Positions 38,237 to 47,482 of a DNA stretch of 64,000 nt are shown piece after piece. The stretch covers positions 186,001 through 250,000 of the forward strand of contig NZ_KB895542.1 in NCBI RefSeq assembly GCF_000374925.1, in the 5' to 3' direction. How positions within the stretch are numbered: position 1 is the first letter of the stretch; each line of letters starts with the position of its first letter. Source of the DNA: Arthrobacter sp. 131MFCol6.1 (GTDB lineage Bacteria > Actinomycetota > Actinomycetes > Actinomycetales > Micrococcaceae). Made by a program: the position numbers and the translations under genes. The notes beneath the pieces were generated by a model. The model did no database searches. It was not told where the DNA came from and was given only the letters and a program-made list of their open reading frames with translations.

Positions 38237-39825
38237 GCCTGATCCGGCTGCACGACGTCAGCGTCCGCTTCGACAACACACAGATCCTCCGCGAGGCGTT
38301 CTTCCGTCTGGAGCCCGGGGACCGGGTGGGCCTGATCGGCAAAAACGGCTCCGGCAAGACGTCCATCCTCAAGCTCATCCTGGACCAGGTCTCCCCGGAC
38401 GCGGGAACGGTCACTGTGGAGCAGGGCATCCGGGTGGGGTACTTCTCCCAGTTTTCCGAGCTCGATGGCGAGGCAACCATCCTTGAGGTCCTTGACGGAC
38501 TGTTCGTCGAGATCAAAGCTGCCGAGGCAGAGCTGGCGGCCATCGACACCGCTATTGCGGCGGACCCCGCCGGCGCCGAGCTGGACCGGCTGATCCGGCG
38601 CCAGGCCGAGCTCTTCGAGGACATGGACCGCCTCGACGGGTGGGATTACAAGCGGCGCATCGACACAGTCCTGACCACGCTGGGGTTCAGCGACGCCCAC
38701 CGCACGTGCGCGATTGACGAACTCTCGGGCGGGTGGCGCAACCGCGCCGCCCTGGCCAAGATCCTGCTGGAGGGTCCGGACGTCCTGCTGCTCGATGAAC
38801 CCACCAACTACCTCGACGTGGCCGGCGTCGAATGGCTCGAAAACTGGTTCCGCGACTACCGCGGCGCCGCGATCATCGTCTCGCACGACAGGAAGTTCCT
38901 CGATGCGGTGGTCACCCGGATCATCGAAGTGGAAAACTTCCATCTGCACGAATACCCGGGAAACTTCGCCGAGTACGTGGTCCAGAAGCAGTTCCGGCTC
39001 AAAACGCTCGAGGCGCAGTTCGTCCATGAGTCCGAGCTCCTGGCCTTTGAAGCGGAGGGCATCGCCGACCGTCGCGAGGCCGCCAAAGCCGCCAGCCGCG
39101 GGTTGGGGAACCAGCTGGCCAAGATCAAGAAAGCGCGGACACCCCGTCCGGTGGACCAGATCGTCACCGAGATCTACGGCGGGCTGCACGTGAAGGATGT
39201 CCTCTGCCGGGTCGAAGGGCTGGGCAAGTCCTACGGCGACAAGGTCTTGTTCGAGGACCTGAGCTTCGAGATCCGCCGCGGTAACAGGATTGTGGTCCTG
39301 GGCTCCAACGGCAGCGGCAAGTCCACGCTGCTGAAAGTGCTGACCGGGGAGGAACCGACGGATTCCGGTGAAGTGGTCTGGGCGAAGGGGCCGGGTTTTG
39401 TTTCCTACAACAAAATGCTGGAAGAGCTCGACGACGCCGACACCGTCTCGCACGCGGTCAACGCGCTGCCGGACAGCCTGGCCTTCAGCGCCACGAAGAA
39501 GTCCGTCAACAGGTTTCTCGCCATGTTCCAGTTCTCCGAGGCCGACCTCAAACAGAAGATCGGGAACCTTTCCGGCGGACAGAAAGCCCGCGTCGCCATG
39601 GCCCAGTGTCTGCTGTCCGGGGCCTCGGTGCTGCTGCTTGATGAGCCCACCAACCACCTGGACATGTCCAGCACCCAGGTCATGGAGCGGGCACTGCTCC
39701 ACTTCCCCGGGGCCGTCGTCGTGGTCAGCCACGACCGCTTCTTCAGCGAGAAAGTCGCCAACCGGCACCTGGTCTTCGGCAGCGACGGAGCGGAACCCGG
39801 CGAGGTCGACGTGCGCGCCGCCTAG
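38233..39825 (+). CDS. ABC-F family ATPase
   Basis: 530 residues, GTG start overlapping the yqeY stop by 4 nt. Two ATPase domains in tandem without membrane segments: Walker A GKNGSGKTS (about residue 36) with LSGGWRNRAALAK and LLLDEPTNYLD, then a linker rich in charged residues (about 235-320), then GSNGSGKST, LSGGQKARVAMAQ and LLLDEPTNHLDM. ABC-F proteins bind the ribosome, rescuing stalled complexes or protecting against antibiotics. Which applies here cannot be read directly. Coupling to yqeY, a putative tRNA-binding protein, fits a translation role. Confidence 0.94.
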   Translation: MSLIRLHDVSVRFDNTQILREAFFRLEPGDRVGLIGKNGSGKTSILKLILDQVSPDAGTVTVEQGIRVGYFSQFSELDGEATILEVLDGLFVEIKAAEAELAAIDTAIAADPAGAELDRLIRRQAELFEDMDRLDGWDYKRRIDTVLTTLGFSDAHRTCAIDELSGGWRNRAALAKILLEGPDVLLLDEPTNYLDVAGVEWLENWFRDYRGAAIIVSHDRKFLDAVVTRIIEVENFHLHEYPGNFAEYVVQKQFRLKTLEAQFVHESELLAFEAEGIADRREAAKAASRGLGNQLAKIKKARTPRPVDQIVTEIYGGLHVKDVLCRVEGLGKSYGDKVLFEDLSFEIRRGNRIVVLGSNGSGKSTLLKVLTGEEPTDSGEVVWAKGPGFVSYNKMLEELDDADTVSHAVNALPDSLAFSATKKSVNRFLAMFQFSEADLKQKIGNLSGGQKARVAMAQCLLSGASVLLLDEPTNHLDMSSTQVMERALLHFPGAVVVVSHDRFFSEKVANRHLVFGSDGAEPGEVDVRAA

Positions 39826-39993
39826 AGCCGCGTGACGATCGCCCCGAGGCTCAGGGTTTGATCAGCATTGGCTCAGGATGTGGCCTAAACGGCTGAAGGG
39901 CCAACCATTGTTCGGTTGCGGGCGGTAATGTGGCGCTGGCTGCCGACCGGGGGGACGGCAGCGGTCTCTTAACCGCTTTGAAAGGAATCTCCC

Positions 39994-40803
39994 GTGGCAG
40001 GAATCATCGGCTGGCTCAGTGCGCTGGGCACTACCGGCAAGGCAGTAGTAGTCGCCTCCGTCGTCATCACTGGCGGCGCCGGCGCGGCGGCCGCCACCGC
40101 GACCGCCAATCTCCCGGCTGACCCGACGTCGACCACGACGGCGACGGACACAGCAACCTCTGAACCGGCCGACTCGGCCGATCCGGCTGACTCGGCCGAT
40201 CCGGCCGAGTCGGAGACGCCGGGAGTGGACGACCAGGAAGCCGCTGATCACGAATCGTCCGAACCCGGCGAATCGTCTGAATCTGGCGAATCGTCTGAAC
40301 CCGGCGAACCGGTTGAGTCGGATGACCAGGAGTCGGACGATCAGGGTGCGGATGATCAAGGTGCGGATGATCAGGGCACAACCGCGGGCACCGATGATCA
40401 GGGCACAGCCCCGGGCACCGATGATCAGGACGCGGACGATCAGGGCGCCGAAGAGGGCACGGACGCGCAGGAGCCTGCTGCCCCCGCTCCGGCCCCGGAA
40501 GCCCCCGCAGCACCGGCACCCGTTGTTCCGGAGTCCCCGGCACCTGCAGAAGATGATTCGCAGGACTCTGCCGACGCGCCGGAAGCCGACGGGTCCCACG
40601 TATCGAACGGCAATAGCGTTTGGGCACACCAGAACGCCGCTGAACACCGCGCCGCCGGCCAGGCCAATGCCGCTGAACACCGTGCCGCGCCGGCCGGGCG
40701 CGGAAGCGAACACACCGGCGAGTCCGACAAGCACGGCAAGTCCAACGAGCACGGCGACTCGCGCGAGCACGGCGGCTCTCGCGGGCATGGCCACGACAAG
40801 TAG
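39994..40803 (+). CDS. Anchored low-complexity protein: acidic repeats then His-rich basic tail
   Basis: 269 residues, GTG with AAAGGAA upstream. One hydrophobic segment (about 12-38) should anchor or export it. Next is a very acidic Asp/Glu/Ser/Gln region made of short repeats (ADSADP; ESSESGE; DDQGADDQG; GTDDQGTAP), an Ala/Pro stretch (about 165-190), and a basic end with AAEHRAA repeats and HGKSNEHGDSREHGGSRGHGHDK. There is no catalytic domain. Opposite-charge halves plus His clusters suggest cation binding or a surface spacer (inference). Repeat slippage could vary its length. A strong terminator follows. Confidence 0.8.
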   Translation: MAGIIGWLSALGTTGKAVVVASVVITGGAGAAAATATANLPADPTSTTTATDTATSEPADSADPADSADPAESETPGVDDQEAADHESSEPGESSESGESSEPGEPVESDDQESDDQGADDQGADDQGTTAGTDDQGTAPGTDDQDADDQGAEEGTDAQEPAAPAPAPEAPAAPAPVVPESPAPAEDDSQDSADAPEADGSHVSNGNSVWAHQNAAEHRAAGQANAAEHRAAPAGRGSEHTGESDKHGKSNEHGDSREHGGSRGHGHDK

Positions 40804-40819
40804 CCAACAGGTCTGCAAT

Positions 40820-40852
40820 GACGGGGCCCGGACCACTGGTCCGGGCCCCGTC
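40820..40852 (+). terminator. Long perfect hairpin terminator
   Basis: GACGGGGCCCGGACCA (40820-40835) is complementary to TGGTCCGGGCCCCGTC (40837-40852) with virtually no loop; weak T content after it. Confidence 0.75.
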
Positions 40853-40946
40853 GTCGTAACCGCACGAAATGTGACGGCACGAAAATCTTCCACCGCGAAA
40901 GACTCACATCGGATCGGTCTCAGCGGCGCGATGATCCGGTCCGCGG

Positions 40947-40952
40947 GATAAT
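40947..40952 (+). promoter_or_regulatory. -10 hexamer, probable leaderless start
   Basis: GATAAT, 6 nt before ATG 40959; AAGAAC between is a poor ribosome site. Confidence 0.45.
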
Positions 40953-40958
40953 AAGAAC

Positions 40959-41282
40959 ATGACCAATCAGCAGCAGGACCGCGACCCGTGGGAGGAGTTC
41001 GATAAACTCCAGCCCGCCGGTCCGGACCGGGTTGCCGGGTACCCCGGTGGGGAACCGCAGGGCTTCGGCTTCCGCACGGGCGTCCGCAGTGCCCGGGTAG
41101 CCCTCGGATTTGCCGTCTACTCCCTGGCGCTGGGGAGCATTCTGGTCCTCACGGGGGCCATCGTTTTCATCAGCAGCGGGAAGTGGCTGCTGCTGGGGCT
41201 GATGGTGCTGATCGAGGTCGTCTTCGTCCTGGCGTTCCGACGGCTCATGGTCCAGGTCCGGAACCGCCGCGCCGCTGGCTAG
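40959..41282 (+). CDS. Small two-TM membrane protein, unknown
   Basis: 107 residues: a hydrophilic N-terminus with DPWEEFDKLQPAGPD, two helices (about 48-69 and 75-94) and a basic C-terminus (RRLMVQVRNRRAAG). No named family is recognised. It overlaps the end of the convergent corA-like gene by 4 nt. Confidence 0.75.
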   Translation: MTNQQQDRDPWEEFDKLQPAGPDRVAGYPGGEPQGFGFRTGVRSARVALGFAVYSLALGSILVLTGAIVFISSGKWLLLGLMVLIEVVFVLAFRRLMVQVRNRRAAG

Positions 41283-42274
41283 AGCCAGCCCTTCTTCTTG
41301 AAGATGGCGTACATCAGCGCCGCCGTGCCGGCCATGAGCGCGATTGCCATCGGGTAGCCAAGGGTCCAGTGCAGCTCCGGCATATGGTCGAAGTTCATGC
41401 CATACAGTCCGGCCACAAATGTCGGCGCGAAGAAGATCGCGGCCCACGACGAGATCTTCTTGACCTGCTCGTTTTGTTCCGCGCTGGCCTCGTTCTGGCG
41501 GTTGGCGGTCAGGGTTCCGTCCAGGGTGAGCGCATTCTGCAACAGGTCACGGAACGAATCGGCGCGGGAAATCAGCCGCTCCACGTGGTCCTCGACGTCG
41601 CGCAGGCTGTGCTGCAGTTCCGTGTCCACCCGGTACTTCTCGAAGCCCCGCCGGAGCTGTTGCATCATGGCCGGGAGCGGGTGGATGGCGCGCTGGAAAT
41701 GGATGACTTCCCGGGCGAGTTCGTAGATTCGCCGGGACACCAGGGGGTCGCCGCTGAAGAGTTGGTCCTCGATCTCGTCGATGTCGTTTTCCAGCCCGGC
41801 CACCACGGGACCGTAGTCATCCACCACCTGGTCCATGAGTGCGTACAGGACGGCCTCGGGCCCGTGGCGCAGCAGATCGGGCCGGCCCTCCATCCGGCGC
41901 CGGACCTTGCCCACGACTTTCGTCTCGGCGTGCCTGACGGTGACCACGAAGTTGCGCCCGGTGAAGACGTGGAGTTCGCCGAATTCCACGGTCTCGGTCT
42001 CGTCCAGGTACCGGGCGGGCCGGAGCACAGTGAACAGGTTGTCGTCGTAGCGTTCGAGTTTGGGGCGCTGATGGGCAGAGATCGCGTCCTCCACCGCCAG
42101 TCCGTGCAGGTTGAATTCGGCCGCCACGGCCGCCATTTCCTCAGAAGTCGGCCGGTACAGGCCGATCCAGGCCATACCCCCGTGCTCGGTCAGGGTCTCG
42201 AAAGTCTGCTCGAGGTTCCGCGGCTCGGCGCTGCGGATGCCGTCAACGTAGACGGCGTTGTCGATGATAGTCAC
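41279..42274 (-). CDS. corA: CorA-family divalent cation transporter
   Basis: 331 residues, GTG start. A long cytoplasmic alpha/beta domain (1-265) is followed by the two C-terminal membrane helices of CorA. The pore signature is LYGMNFDHMPEL (the GMN motif) and the protein ends in a short basic tail (KKKGWL). It moves Mg2+ or Co2+ into the cell as a pentamer. A GATAAT hexamer 6 nt before the GTG, inside the end of the upstream AsnC gene, suggests its own leaderless promoter. Confidence 0.95.
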   Translation of the reverse strand: MTIIDNAVYVDGIRSAEPRNLEQTFETLTEHGGMAWIGLYRPTSEEMAAVAAEFNLHGLAVEDAISAHQRPKLERYDDNLFTVLRPARYLDETETVEFGELHVFTGRNFVVTVRHAETKVVGKVRRRMEGRPDLLRHGPEAVLYALMDQVVDDYGPVVAGLENDIDEIEDQLFSGDPLVSRRIYELAREVIHFQRAIHPLPAMMQQLRRGFEKYRVDTELQHSLRDVEDHVERLISRADSFRDLLQNALTLDGTLTANRQNEASAEQNEQVKKISSWAAIFFAPTFVAGLYGMNFDHMPELHWTLGYPMAIALMAGTAALMYAIFKKKGWL

Positions 42275-42280
42275 CGGGAC

Positions 42281-42286
42281 ATTATC
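42281..42286 (-). promoter_or_regulatory. -10 hexamer of corA inside the end of the AsnC gene
   Basis: GATAAT on the minus strand (42286-42281), 6 nt before GTG 42274; it overlaps the final codons of the upstream regulator gene. Confidence 0.42.
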
Positions 42287-42839
42287 CTTTGTTCACCTGG
42301 AATTCGGCGGAGCCGGGCCGCCGCGACGCGGACCGGCCGGGCGTCAGCGCGCTGCCTTGTGCGAGCCGGCTGATCAGCGGCTCCGTTCGGTAGGGGATAT
42401 GGGTGTGCAGCGCCAGGACGGTCTCGGTGCGGATGACTCCCTTGACCCGAAGGATCGACCGGAGGGCCGCCTGGAGATTGTGCGTATCCGTCGCCACCAC
42501 CCGGCACCAGACGTCGCCCCGCCCCGAGATCTCATGGACTTCCAGGACCTGGGCGATTAGCCGCAGGGCCCCTACGACGCCGTCGAGCTCCCGGTGGTTG
42601 ACCTCGATCGTCACGAACGCGACGACGTCGTACCCTACCGCCTCCAGATCGATTTCACGGCCGCCGTCGTGCAGGACGCCCGAGCGCAGCATGCGCCGCA
42701 CGCGCGACTGGGCGGTGTTCCGGGCGATGCCCAAGGCGTCACTGAGCTCACCGATCTGGATCCGCGGATCCCGGATCAACTCCAGCAGGATCTTCAGGTC
42801 GGTGGGGTCCAGACTGTTCAAATCATCACTCCGGTTCAC
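42282..42839 (-). CDS. Lrp/AsnC-family regulator (next to MFS gene)
   Basis: 185 residues from GTG 42839 (MNRSDDLNSLDPTDLKILLELI); an ATG at 42893 is an alternative but adds 18 atypical residues. The N-terminal helix-turn-helix (IQIGELSDALGIARNTAQSRVRRM) is followed by an RAM/ligand-binding domain (about 65-150). The family senses amino acids. It is divergent from an MFS transporter, so it probably controls that gene and itself. An inverted repeat TGGTAT-N12-ATACCA lies between them. Confidence 0.88.
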   Translation of the reverse strand: MNRSDDLNSLDPTDLKILLELIRDPRIQIGELSDALGIARNTAQSRVRRMLRSGVLHDGGREIDLEAVGYDVVAFVTIEVNHRELDGVVGALRLIAQVLEVHEISGRGDVWCRVVATDTHNLQAALRSILRVKGVIRTETVLALHTHIPYRTEPLISRLAQGSALTPGRSASRRPGSAEFQVNKG

Positions 42840-42902
42840 TTCAACAGCCCGAGAATGACTGTTTTGCTCAATTTTGACACAGATTTTGGCCATGCAGATC
42901 AC

Positions 42903-42926
42903 TGGTATTGCATTCTGTACATACCA
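42903..42926. promoter_or_regulatory. Candidate AsnC operator (TGGTAT-N12-ATACCA)
   Basis: Six-bp inverted arms TGGTAT (42903-42908) and ATACCA (42921-42926), centred between the divergent regulator and MFS genes in an AT-richer stretch. Position and symmetry suit autoregulation. Confidence 0.45.
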
Positions 42927-42998
42927 ATCTTTCAACCGGGCCGGGCGGTTCCCCCACAACAGGGAAAGCCCGGCCCTGCACTTTGCAAGGGCACGGCC

Positions 42999-44237
42999 AT
43001 GACTGTCTTCAGCGAACTCCGCATGCGCCCGGCCACAGCTGACCGCTGGGGCTGGGACGCCTCCACCACCGCACGGCTCGTGATGGCCGGGGTCGTGATC
43101 TTCACGCTGCTCGTCGGCGCCAATCTAGCGACGCCGCTGTACCCGCTGCTGCAGGCAAAACTCGGAATTACGGCGCTCGATGTCACGGTAGCGTTCTCGG
43201 CCTACGTCCTGGCGCTGGTGGCCACCCTCGTCCTGGCCGGCCACTGGTCCGACCACATCGGCCGCCGCGCCGCCCTCGTGCTGGCAGTCCTGGTGGGCCT
43301 GGCCGGCGGCTTTGTCTTCGCCACCGCGGGCAGCCTCGCGGCGCTCACCGCCGGCCGCGCCCTGCAGGGCGTCGCCGTGGCGCTCGCCACCGGGGCCAGC
43401 TCGGCTGCCCTCCGCGAGCTGCTGCCGAGCCGGCCGGAGTGGGCCTCGCGGTTCACGCTCCTGGCCTCGGCCGGCGGCGTGGCGGCCGGCCCCGCAATCG
43501 GCGGAATGCTTTCCCTCCTGCCGGGCCCGACGTCGACGCCGTATTACCTGCACTCCATCGTCCTCGCCGCGGTGCTGGTGCCCCTCTACCTGCTCAAGGC
43601 GCGGCCCGCCATCAGCCTGCACGCCGGTCCCCAGACCCTGCGGGTCCTGGCGCCGCGGCGGCCCTCGGTCTCCAGCGACGCGCGCGGCGCCTTCTGGCTG
43701 GCCTCCTCCGTGGGCTTCCTGAGCTTCACCGTCTTTGGCTTCTGCCTCTCGCTCGCCCCCGGCTATTTCGCCCAGATTGTCCACGCCGATTCGCGGCCGC
43801 TGATCGGCCTGCTGGCGGGCCTGACGCTGGGCTCCTCAGCCCTGAGCCAGCTGCTGGCCATCCGGGGACGGTTTGCCGTGTCCGCCGGACTGGCCGTCCT
43901 GGGCGTCTCCGTCCTGCTGATCGCCGCGGCCGCCGCCTGGAGCAGCCCGTGGCTGCTGATTATGGCCAGCATCACAGCCGGCGTGGGGCAGGGCGTGGCC
44001 TTCCGGACCGTGTTCAACGACGTTGCCGGCAGGGTCGAGGCCGCCCGGCACGCCCAGATCATCAGCACCGTCTATGTCATCACGTACCTTGGCAGCGCCT
44101 TCCCGGTGATCGGGTTGGGGCTCGCGGCGGGGATCGTCGGGCTGCAGAGCGCCGTCGCCGGCTTCGTCACGGTGTGCGCCGCCGCCGCGCTGACGCTGGC
44201 GGCCGTTACGCTGCGGAGTGCCCTGCGCGGGGCCTAA
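42999..44237 (+). CDS. MFS transporter
   Basis: 412 residues from ATG 42999, with CAAGGG upstream; the longer open frame overlaps the divergent regulator on the other strand and is rejected. About twelve membrane helices, with the MFS loop motif GHWSDHIGRRAALVLAV between helices 2 and 3. Drug/metabolite efflux subtype by general look. Pairing with an AsnC regulator suggests export of an amino acid or a related compound (inference). Confidence 0.88.
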   Translation: MTVFSELRMRPATADRWGWDASTTARLVMAGVVIFTLLVGANLATPLYPLLQAKLGITALDVTVAFSAYVLALVATLVLAGHWSDHIGRRAALVLAVLVGLAGGFVFATAGSLAALTAGRALQGVAVALATGASSAALRELLPSRPEWASRFTLLASAGGVAAGPAIGGMLSLLPGPTSTPYYLHSIVLAAVLVPLYLLKARPAISLHAGPQTLRVLAPRRPSVSSDARGAFWLASSVGFLSFTVFGFCLSLAPGYFAQIVHADSRPLIGLLAGLTLGSSALSQLLAIRGRFAVSAGLAVLGVSVLLIAAAAAWSSPWLLIMASITAGVGQGVAFRTVFNDVAGRVEAARHAQIISTVYVITYLGSAFPVIGLGLAAGIVGLQSAVAGFVTVCAAAALTLAAVTLRSALRGA

Positions 44238-44319
44238 GGGCGCCGGCGGGTCTGGTGCGGCACCGGTCTAAGGGCGCCGGGTCTAACTGCACCGGGTCCA
44301 ACTACACCGGCCGGGCCCG

Positions 44320-44817
44320 CTAGGGCAGCGGGCCGTGGTTGCCTTGGATGTGGTCGAAGACCAGCGTGGTTTCGGTGTGGCCCACCACGGGGTCGGTGGC
44401 CAGGTTGTCCAGAACCCAGTCCCGGAGGTCCTCAGTGGTGGCGACGGCGATGTGCAGCAGATAGTCCACCGACCCGGATGTGTGGAAGGTCGAGAGCACT
44501 GCCGGCAGTTTGGGCACCCGGGCAGTGAAGCGGTCGATCTGCTCGCGGTCATGGGCGCGGAGCCGGACCGCAATGAGGGCCTGGACCGAACGCCCGATCG
44601 CGGACAGGCTCAGGTTGGCCTCGAAGCCTTCGATGATGCCGCGCTCGGACAGGGCGCGGGTGCGCATCAGCGCGGTTGACGGCGCGATCCCCACGAGCTC
44701 TGCCAGCTGTTTGTTCGAGATGCGGGCGTCCGCGACGAGGGCAGCGAGCAGGCGCTCGTCGATCGCGTCCAGCGGCTCGCTGGCTCCCGGCCGAACATTC
44801 TTCGCAGTGCTGCTCAC
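44320..44817 (-). CDS. Lrp/AsnC-family regulator (next to PLP enzyme)
   Basis: 165 residues from GTG 44817, set by AGGAGG 6-11 nt upstream; upstream in-frame codons to 44874 precede this site and are unlikely. The HTH is ISNKQLAELVGIAPSTALMRTRALSERGII, then an AsnC-type effector domain with GSVDYLLHIAVATTEDLRDWVLDNL. Divergent from a Cys/Met-metabolism PLP enzyme, which it probably regulates in response to an amino acid. Confidence 0.92.
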   Translation of the reverse strand: MSSTAKNVRPGASEPLDAIDERLLAALVADARISNKQLAELVGIAPSTALMRTRALSERGIIEGFEANLSLSAIGRSVQALIAVRLRAHDREQIDRFTARVPKLPAVLSTFHTSGSVDYLLHIAVATTEDLRDWVLDNLATDPVVGHTETTLVFDHIQGNHGPLP

Positions 44818-44895
44818 GGATCCTCCTAGTAGTGTTCTCCGTTCATCATAAACGGCGTTATCCGACAGTTCCATTCAGAACCCCTACAAAAGCGC

Positions 44896-44923
44896 GAATT
44901 ATTGCCAGATACTTGCGGAATTC
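44896..44923. promoter_or_regulatory. Candidate operator between AsnC gene and PLP enzyme
   Basis: GAATT (44896-44900) and AATTC (44919-44923) are inverted, 18 nt apart, in the divergent promoter region; a further GAATATTC palindrome is at 44930-44937. Low specificity. Confidence 0.25.
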
Positions 44924-44950
44924 AATGGTGAATATTCGTAAGGAGCTAGG

Positions 44951-46114
44951 GTGCTTTCTCAAGATTCATTGGCGGTCCACGCAGGCCGGAGCGGGCTCAC
45001 GGAACTGGGCGTCCACGCGGTGCCTATCGATCTGTCCACGACGGCGCCCCTGCCGTCCGTGCACGACGGAGGCCTTGCCTACGAGCACATGGCCACTGGA
45101 GGCTCACATGTGGAGGGGCAAAGCACGGTCTATCAGCGGCTGTGGAACCCCACGGTGGCACGCTTCGAAGAGGGCGTCGCCGTCCTGGAAGGCACGCCCG
45201 AGTCTGTCGCCTTCGCCACCGGCATGGCGGCGCTGAGCGCCGTGCTCCTGGCGGTTGTGGCCGCGGGCAAGAAGCACGTCGTCGCCGTCCGACCGCTCTA
45301 CGGAGGCAGCGACTACCTTTTGGCCTCCGGCGTCCTGGGCAACGCGGTCACCTTCACGACGCCGGAGGGCGTCGGCGCCGCACTGCGCCCGGACACCGGC
45401 CTGGTGATCCTGGAGACGCCGGCCAACCCGACCCTCGAACTGGTGGACATCACCCGCGTGGCCGCCGCCGCCGACGGCGTGCCGCTCCTGGTGGACAACA
45501 CCTTCGCCAGCCCGGTACTGCAGCAACCCTTCAAGCACGGCGCGGCCATGGTGCTGCACAGTGCCACGAAGTTCCTCGGCGGCCACGGGGACGCCATGGG
45601 CGGCGTGGTGGCCGCCGGCCCTGAATGGGCGGTGCGCCTGCGCCAGATCCGGGCCGTGACCGGCGGCATCCTGACCCCCTGGCCGGCCTACCTGCTGCAC
45701 CGCGGCCTGGCAACGCTCCCGGTCCGGGTTCGCGCCCAGCAGGCCAGCGCCGAAAAAGTCGCGGTGGCCCTGGCAGGGCACGGGCTCGTGAGGCGGGTCT
45801 ACTATCCGGGACTGGCCGAATGCGACCCGCAGGGCCTCGTGGGCACGCAGATGTCCGGGCCGGGATCGCTCATGGCCTTCGAGCTCGCCAGCGCCGAGCA
45901 CGCCGAGCGGATCCCGGCCGCCGTCGGCATGATCACCCACGCCGTCTCCCTCGGCGGCATCGACACGCTCATCCAGCACCCGGCCGGCCTGACCCACCGG
46001 CCGGTCGAAGCCACGGCCAAGCCGCACGCAAACCTGCTGCGGATCTCGGTGGGGTTGGAGGACCCGGCCGATATCGTCGCCGACCTCGTTCAGGCGATCG
46101 AGGCAACGCGGTAG
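44951..46114 (+). CDS. Trans-sulfuration family PLP enzyme (cystathionine/methionine lyase type)
   Basis: 387 residues, GTG with AAGGAG upstream. Cys/Met-metabolism PLP fold: YQRLWNPTVARFEEGVAVLEG near the N-terminus, ETPANPTLELVDI, LLVDNTFASPVLQQP, the Schiff-base Lys in HSATKFLGGHGDAMGG (about residue 202), and SLGGIDTLIQHPAGLTHRPV near the C-terminus. It could be a cystathionine gamma-synthase/lyase or methionine gamma-lyase; sequence alone does not separate these. The divergent AsnC regulator and nearby exporters favour amino-acid catabolism over synthesis (inference). Confidence 0.88.
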   Translation: MLSQDSLAVHAGRSGLTELGVHAVPIDLSTTAPLPSVHDGGLAYEHMATGGSHVEGQSTVYQRLWNPTVARFEEGVAVLEGTPESVAFATGMAALSAVLLAVVAAGKKHVVAVRPLYGGSDYLLASGVLGNAVTFTTPEGVGAALRPDTGLVILETPANPTLELVDITRVAAAADGVPLLVDNTFASPVLQQPFKHGAAMVLHSATKFLGGHGDAMGGVVAAGPEWAVRLRQIRAVTGGILTPWPAYLLHRGLATLPVRVRAQQASAEKVAVALAGHGLVRRVYYPGLAECDPQGLVGTQMSGPGSLMAFELASAEHAERIPAAVGMITHAVSLGGIDTLIQHPAGLTHRPVEATAKPHANLLRISVGLEDPADIVADLVQAIEATR

Positions 46115-46130
46115 CCCGCGGGCCCGATGC

Positions 46131-47477
46131 CTAGCCCGCTGCTGTGACCCGGCCGCCGGCGGCTGTTGTTGCCGGCGCGGGCGCGGGCGCTGGGCCGGGA
46201 TGCGCGACGGCGGTGATTGCCGCCGTCGCGCCGGCCAGTCCGATGACCGTCAGGGCAAGGGCCGTCCAGCCGAGCCGCTGGAAGACCAGGCCGCCGGCCC
46301 AGCCAAGCACGCTGGAGCCGAGGTAGTAGGCAAGGTTGTACAGCGAGGCGGCCTGAGCCCGGCCCGTCGTGGCGATCAGCCCGGTCCAGCCGGATCCGAT
46401 GCTGTGTGCCGCGAAGAATCCGCCGGTGAACAGCAGCAATCCCACCAGGATCGCGGCCAGCTGTTCCGTGAGCGTCAGGGCCAGGCCGCCTGCCATCAGT
46501 GCGGTGCCGGCGACCAGGACGGTGCGCCGGCCGAACCGCGACGTCAGCCCCGCTGCCCAGCGCGCCGAGACGGTTCCGGAGAGGTAGGCCAGGAAGATCA
46601 GGCTGATCGCGGTGGCGGGCAGGCTGAACGGTGCCCCCGAGAGCCGGAATCCGAGGTAGTTGTAGACGGCCACGAAACCGCCCATGAGCAGGAACGCCTG
46701 GACGTACAGGGCCAGCAGCCGGGGATTGCGGCCATGTCCGGCCAGCGTGCGCAGGGCCCCGCGGAAGCCGCCCGCGGCCGCGGCGCTGAAGCCCTGGGCC
46801 CGCGGCACGAGCACGAGGAACAGGACTGCCGCTCCGGTGGCCAGAACGGAGACGGCCAGGGCCGCGGCCCGCCAGCCCCACAGTTCGCCCGCAGGCCCGG
46901 CCACCAGCCGCCCGGCCAGGCCGCCCAGGGTGGTCCCGGCGACATAACTCCCGGCGGCAAGGGCGGCATGGGCCTTGTTGACTTCCTCGTTGAGGTACGC
47001 GATCGCGATCGCCGGGATGCCGCCGAGGGCCATTCCCTCCAGCATCCGCAGGCACAGCAGTACGGGGAAGCTGGGGGCCAGAGGGACCAGCAGGCCCAGG
47101 ACGGTGGCCGCGGAGATGCCCCACATCATCGCCCGGACCCGGCCGATCCGGTCGGCCAGGAAGGACCACGGGAGCACCGTCAGGGCCAGCCCCACCGTCG
47201 CCAGGGAAATCGTCAGCGCGGCCTCGGCGGCCGAGACGCGAAGATCCGCCGCCAGGAGCGGGAGCACCGCCTGGGTGGAGTAGAGCTGGGCGAAGGTTGC
47301 GACGCCGGCAAAGGCAAGCCCGGCGAGGATCCGGCGGTAAGCCGTGGAGCCCTTCGGATGGCCCGCCCACGCGGCAGCGTTAGCTGCAGGAGCAGCTGCG
47401 GGCCGGGCTGCGGGCCGGGCTGCGGGCTGGGTTGCGGGGCGTGGGCCGGTGCCGGAGGGTGCGGAAAAGCGTGGCAT
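46131..47477 (-). CDS. MFS transporter (YnfM-like)
   Basis: 448 residues. An unusual N-terminal stretch of Ala/Arg/Pro repeats (PAARPAARPAAAPAANAAA) precedes about twelve membrane helices. MFS marks are SFLADRIGRVRAMMWG in the loop 2-3 position and LTSRFGRRTVLVAGTAL in the matching loop of the second half. Resembles the YnfM/arabinose-efflux-like group. The start at 47477 has TAGCCT 6 nt upstream. Divergent from a LysR gene 92 bp away, so LysR-controlled efflux is likely. Confidence 0.88.
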   Translation of the reverse strand: MPRFSAPSGTGPRPATQPAARPAARPAAAPAANAAAWAGHPKGSTAYRRILAGLAFAGVATFAQLYSTQAVLPLLAADLRVSAAEAALTISLATVGLALTVLPWSFLADRIGRVRAMMWGISAATVLGLLVPLAPSFPVLLCLRMLEGMALGGIPAIAIAYLNEEVNKAHAALAAGSYVAGTTLGGLAGRLVAGPAGELWGWRAAALAVSVLATGAAVLFLVLVPRAQGFSAAAAGGFRGALRTLAGHGRNPRLLALYVQAFLLMGGFVAVYNYLGFRLSGAPFSLPATAISLIFLAYLSGTVSARWAAGLTSRFGRRTVLVAGTALMAGGLALTLTEQLAAILVGLLLFTGGFFAAHSIGSGWTGLIATTGRAQAASLYNLAYYLGSSVLGWAGGLVFQRLGWTALALTVIGLAGATAAITAVAHPGPAPAPAPATTAAGGRVTAAG

Positions 47478-47482
47478 GCTTT

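Noticed and set aside
42594..42998. N-terminal extension of the MFS transporter
   Set aside because: Overlaps the divergent AsnC gene on the opposite strand and the intergenic operator; the family begins at 42999.
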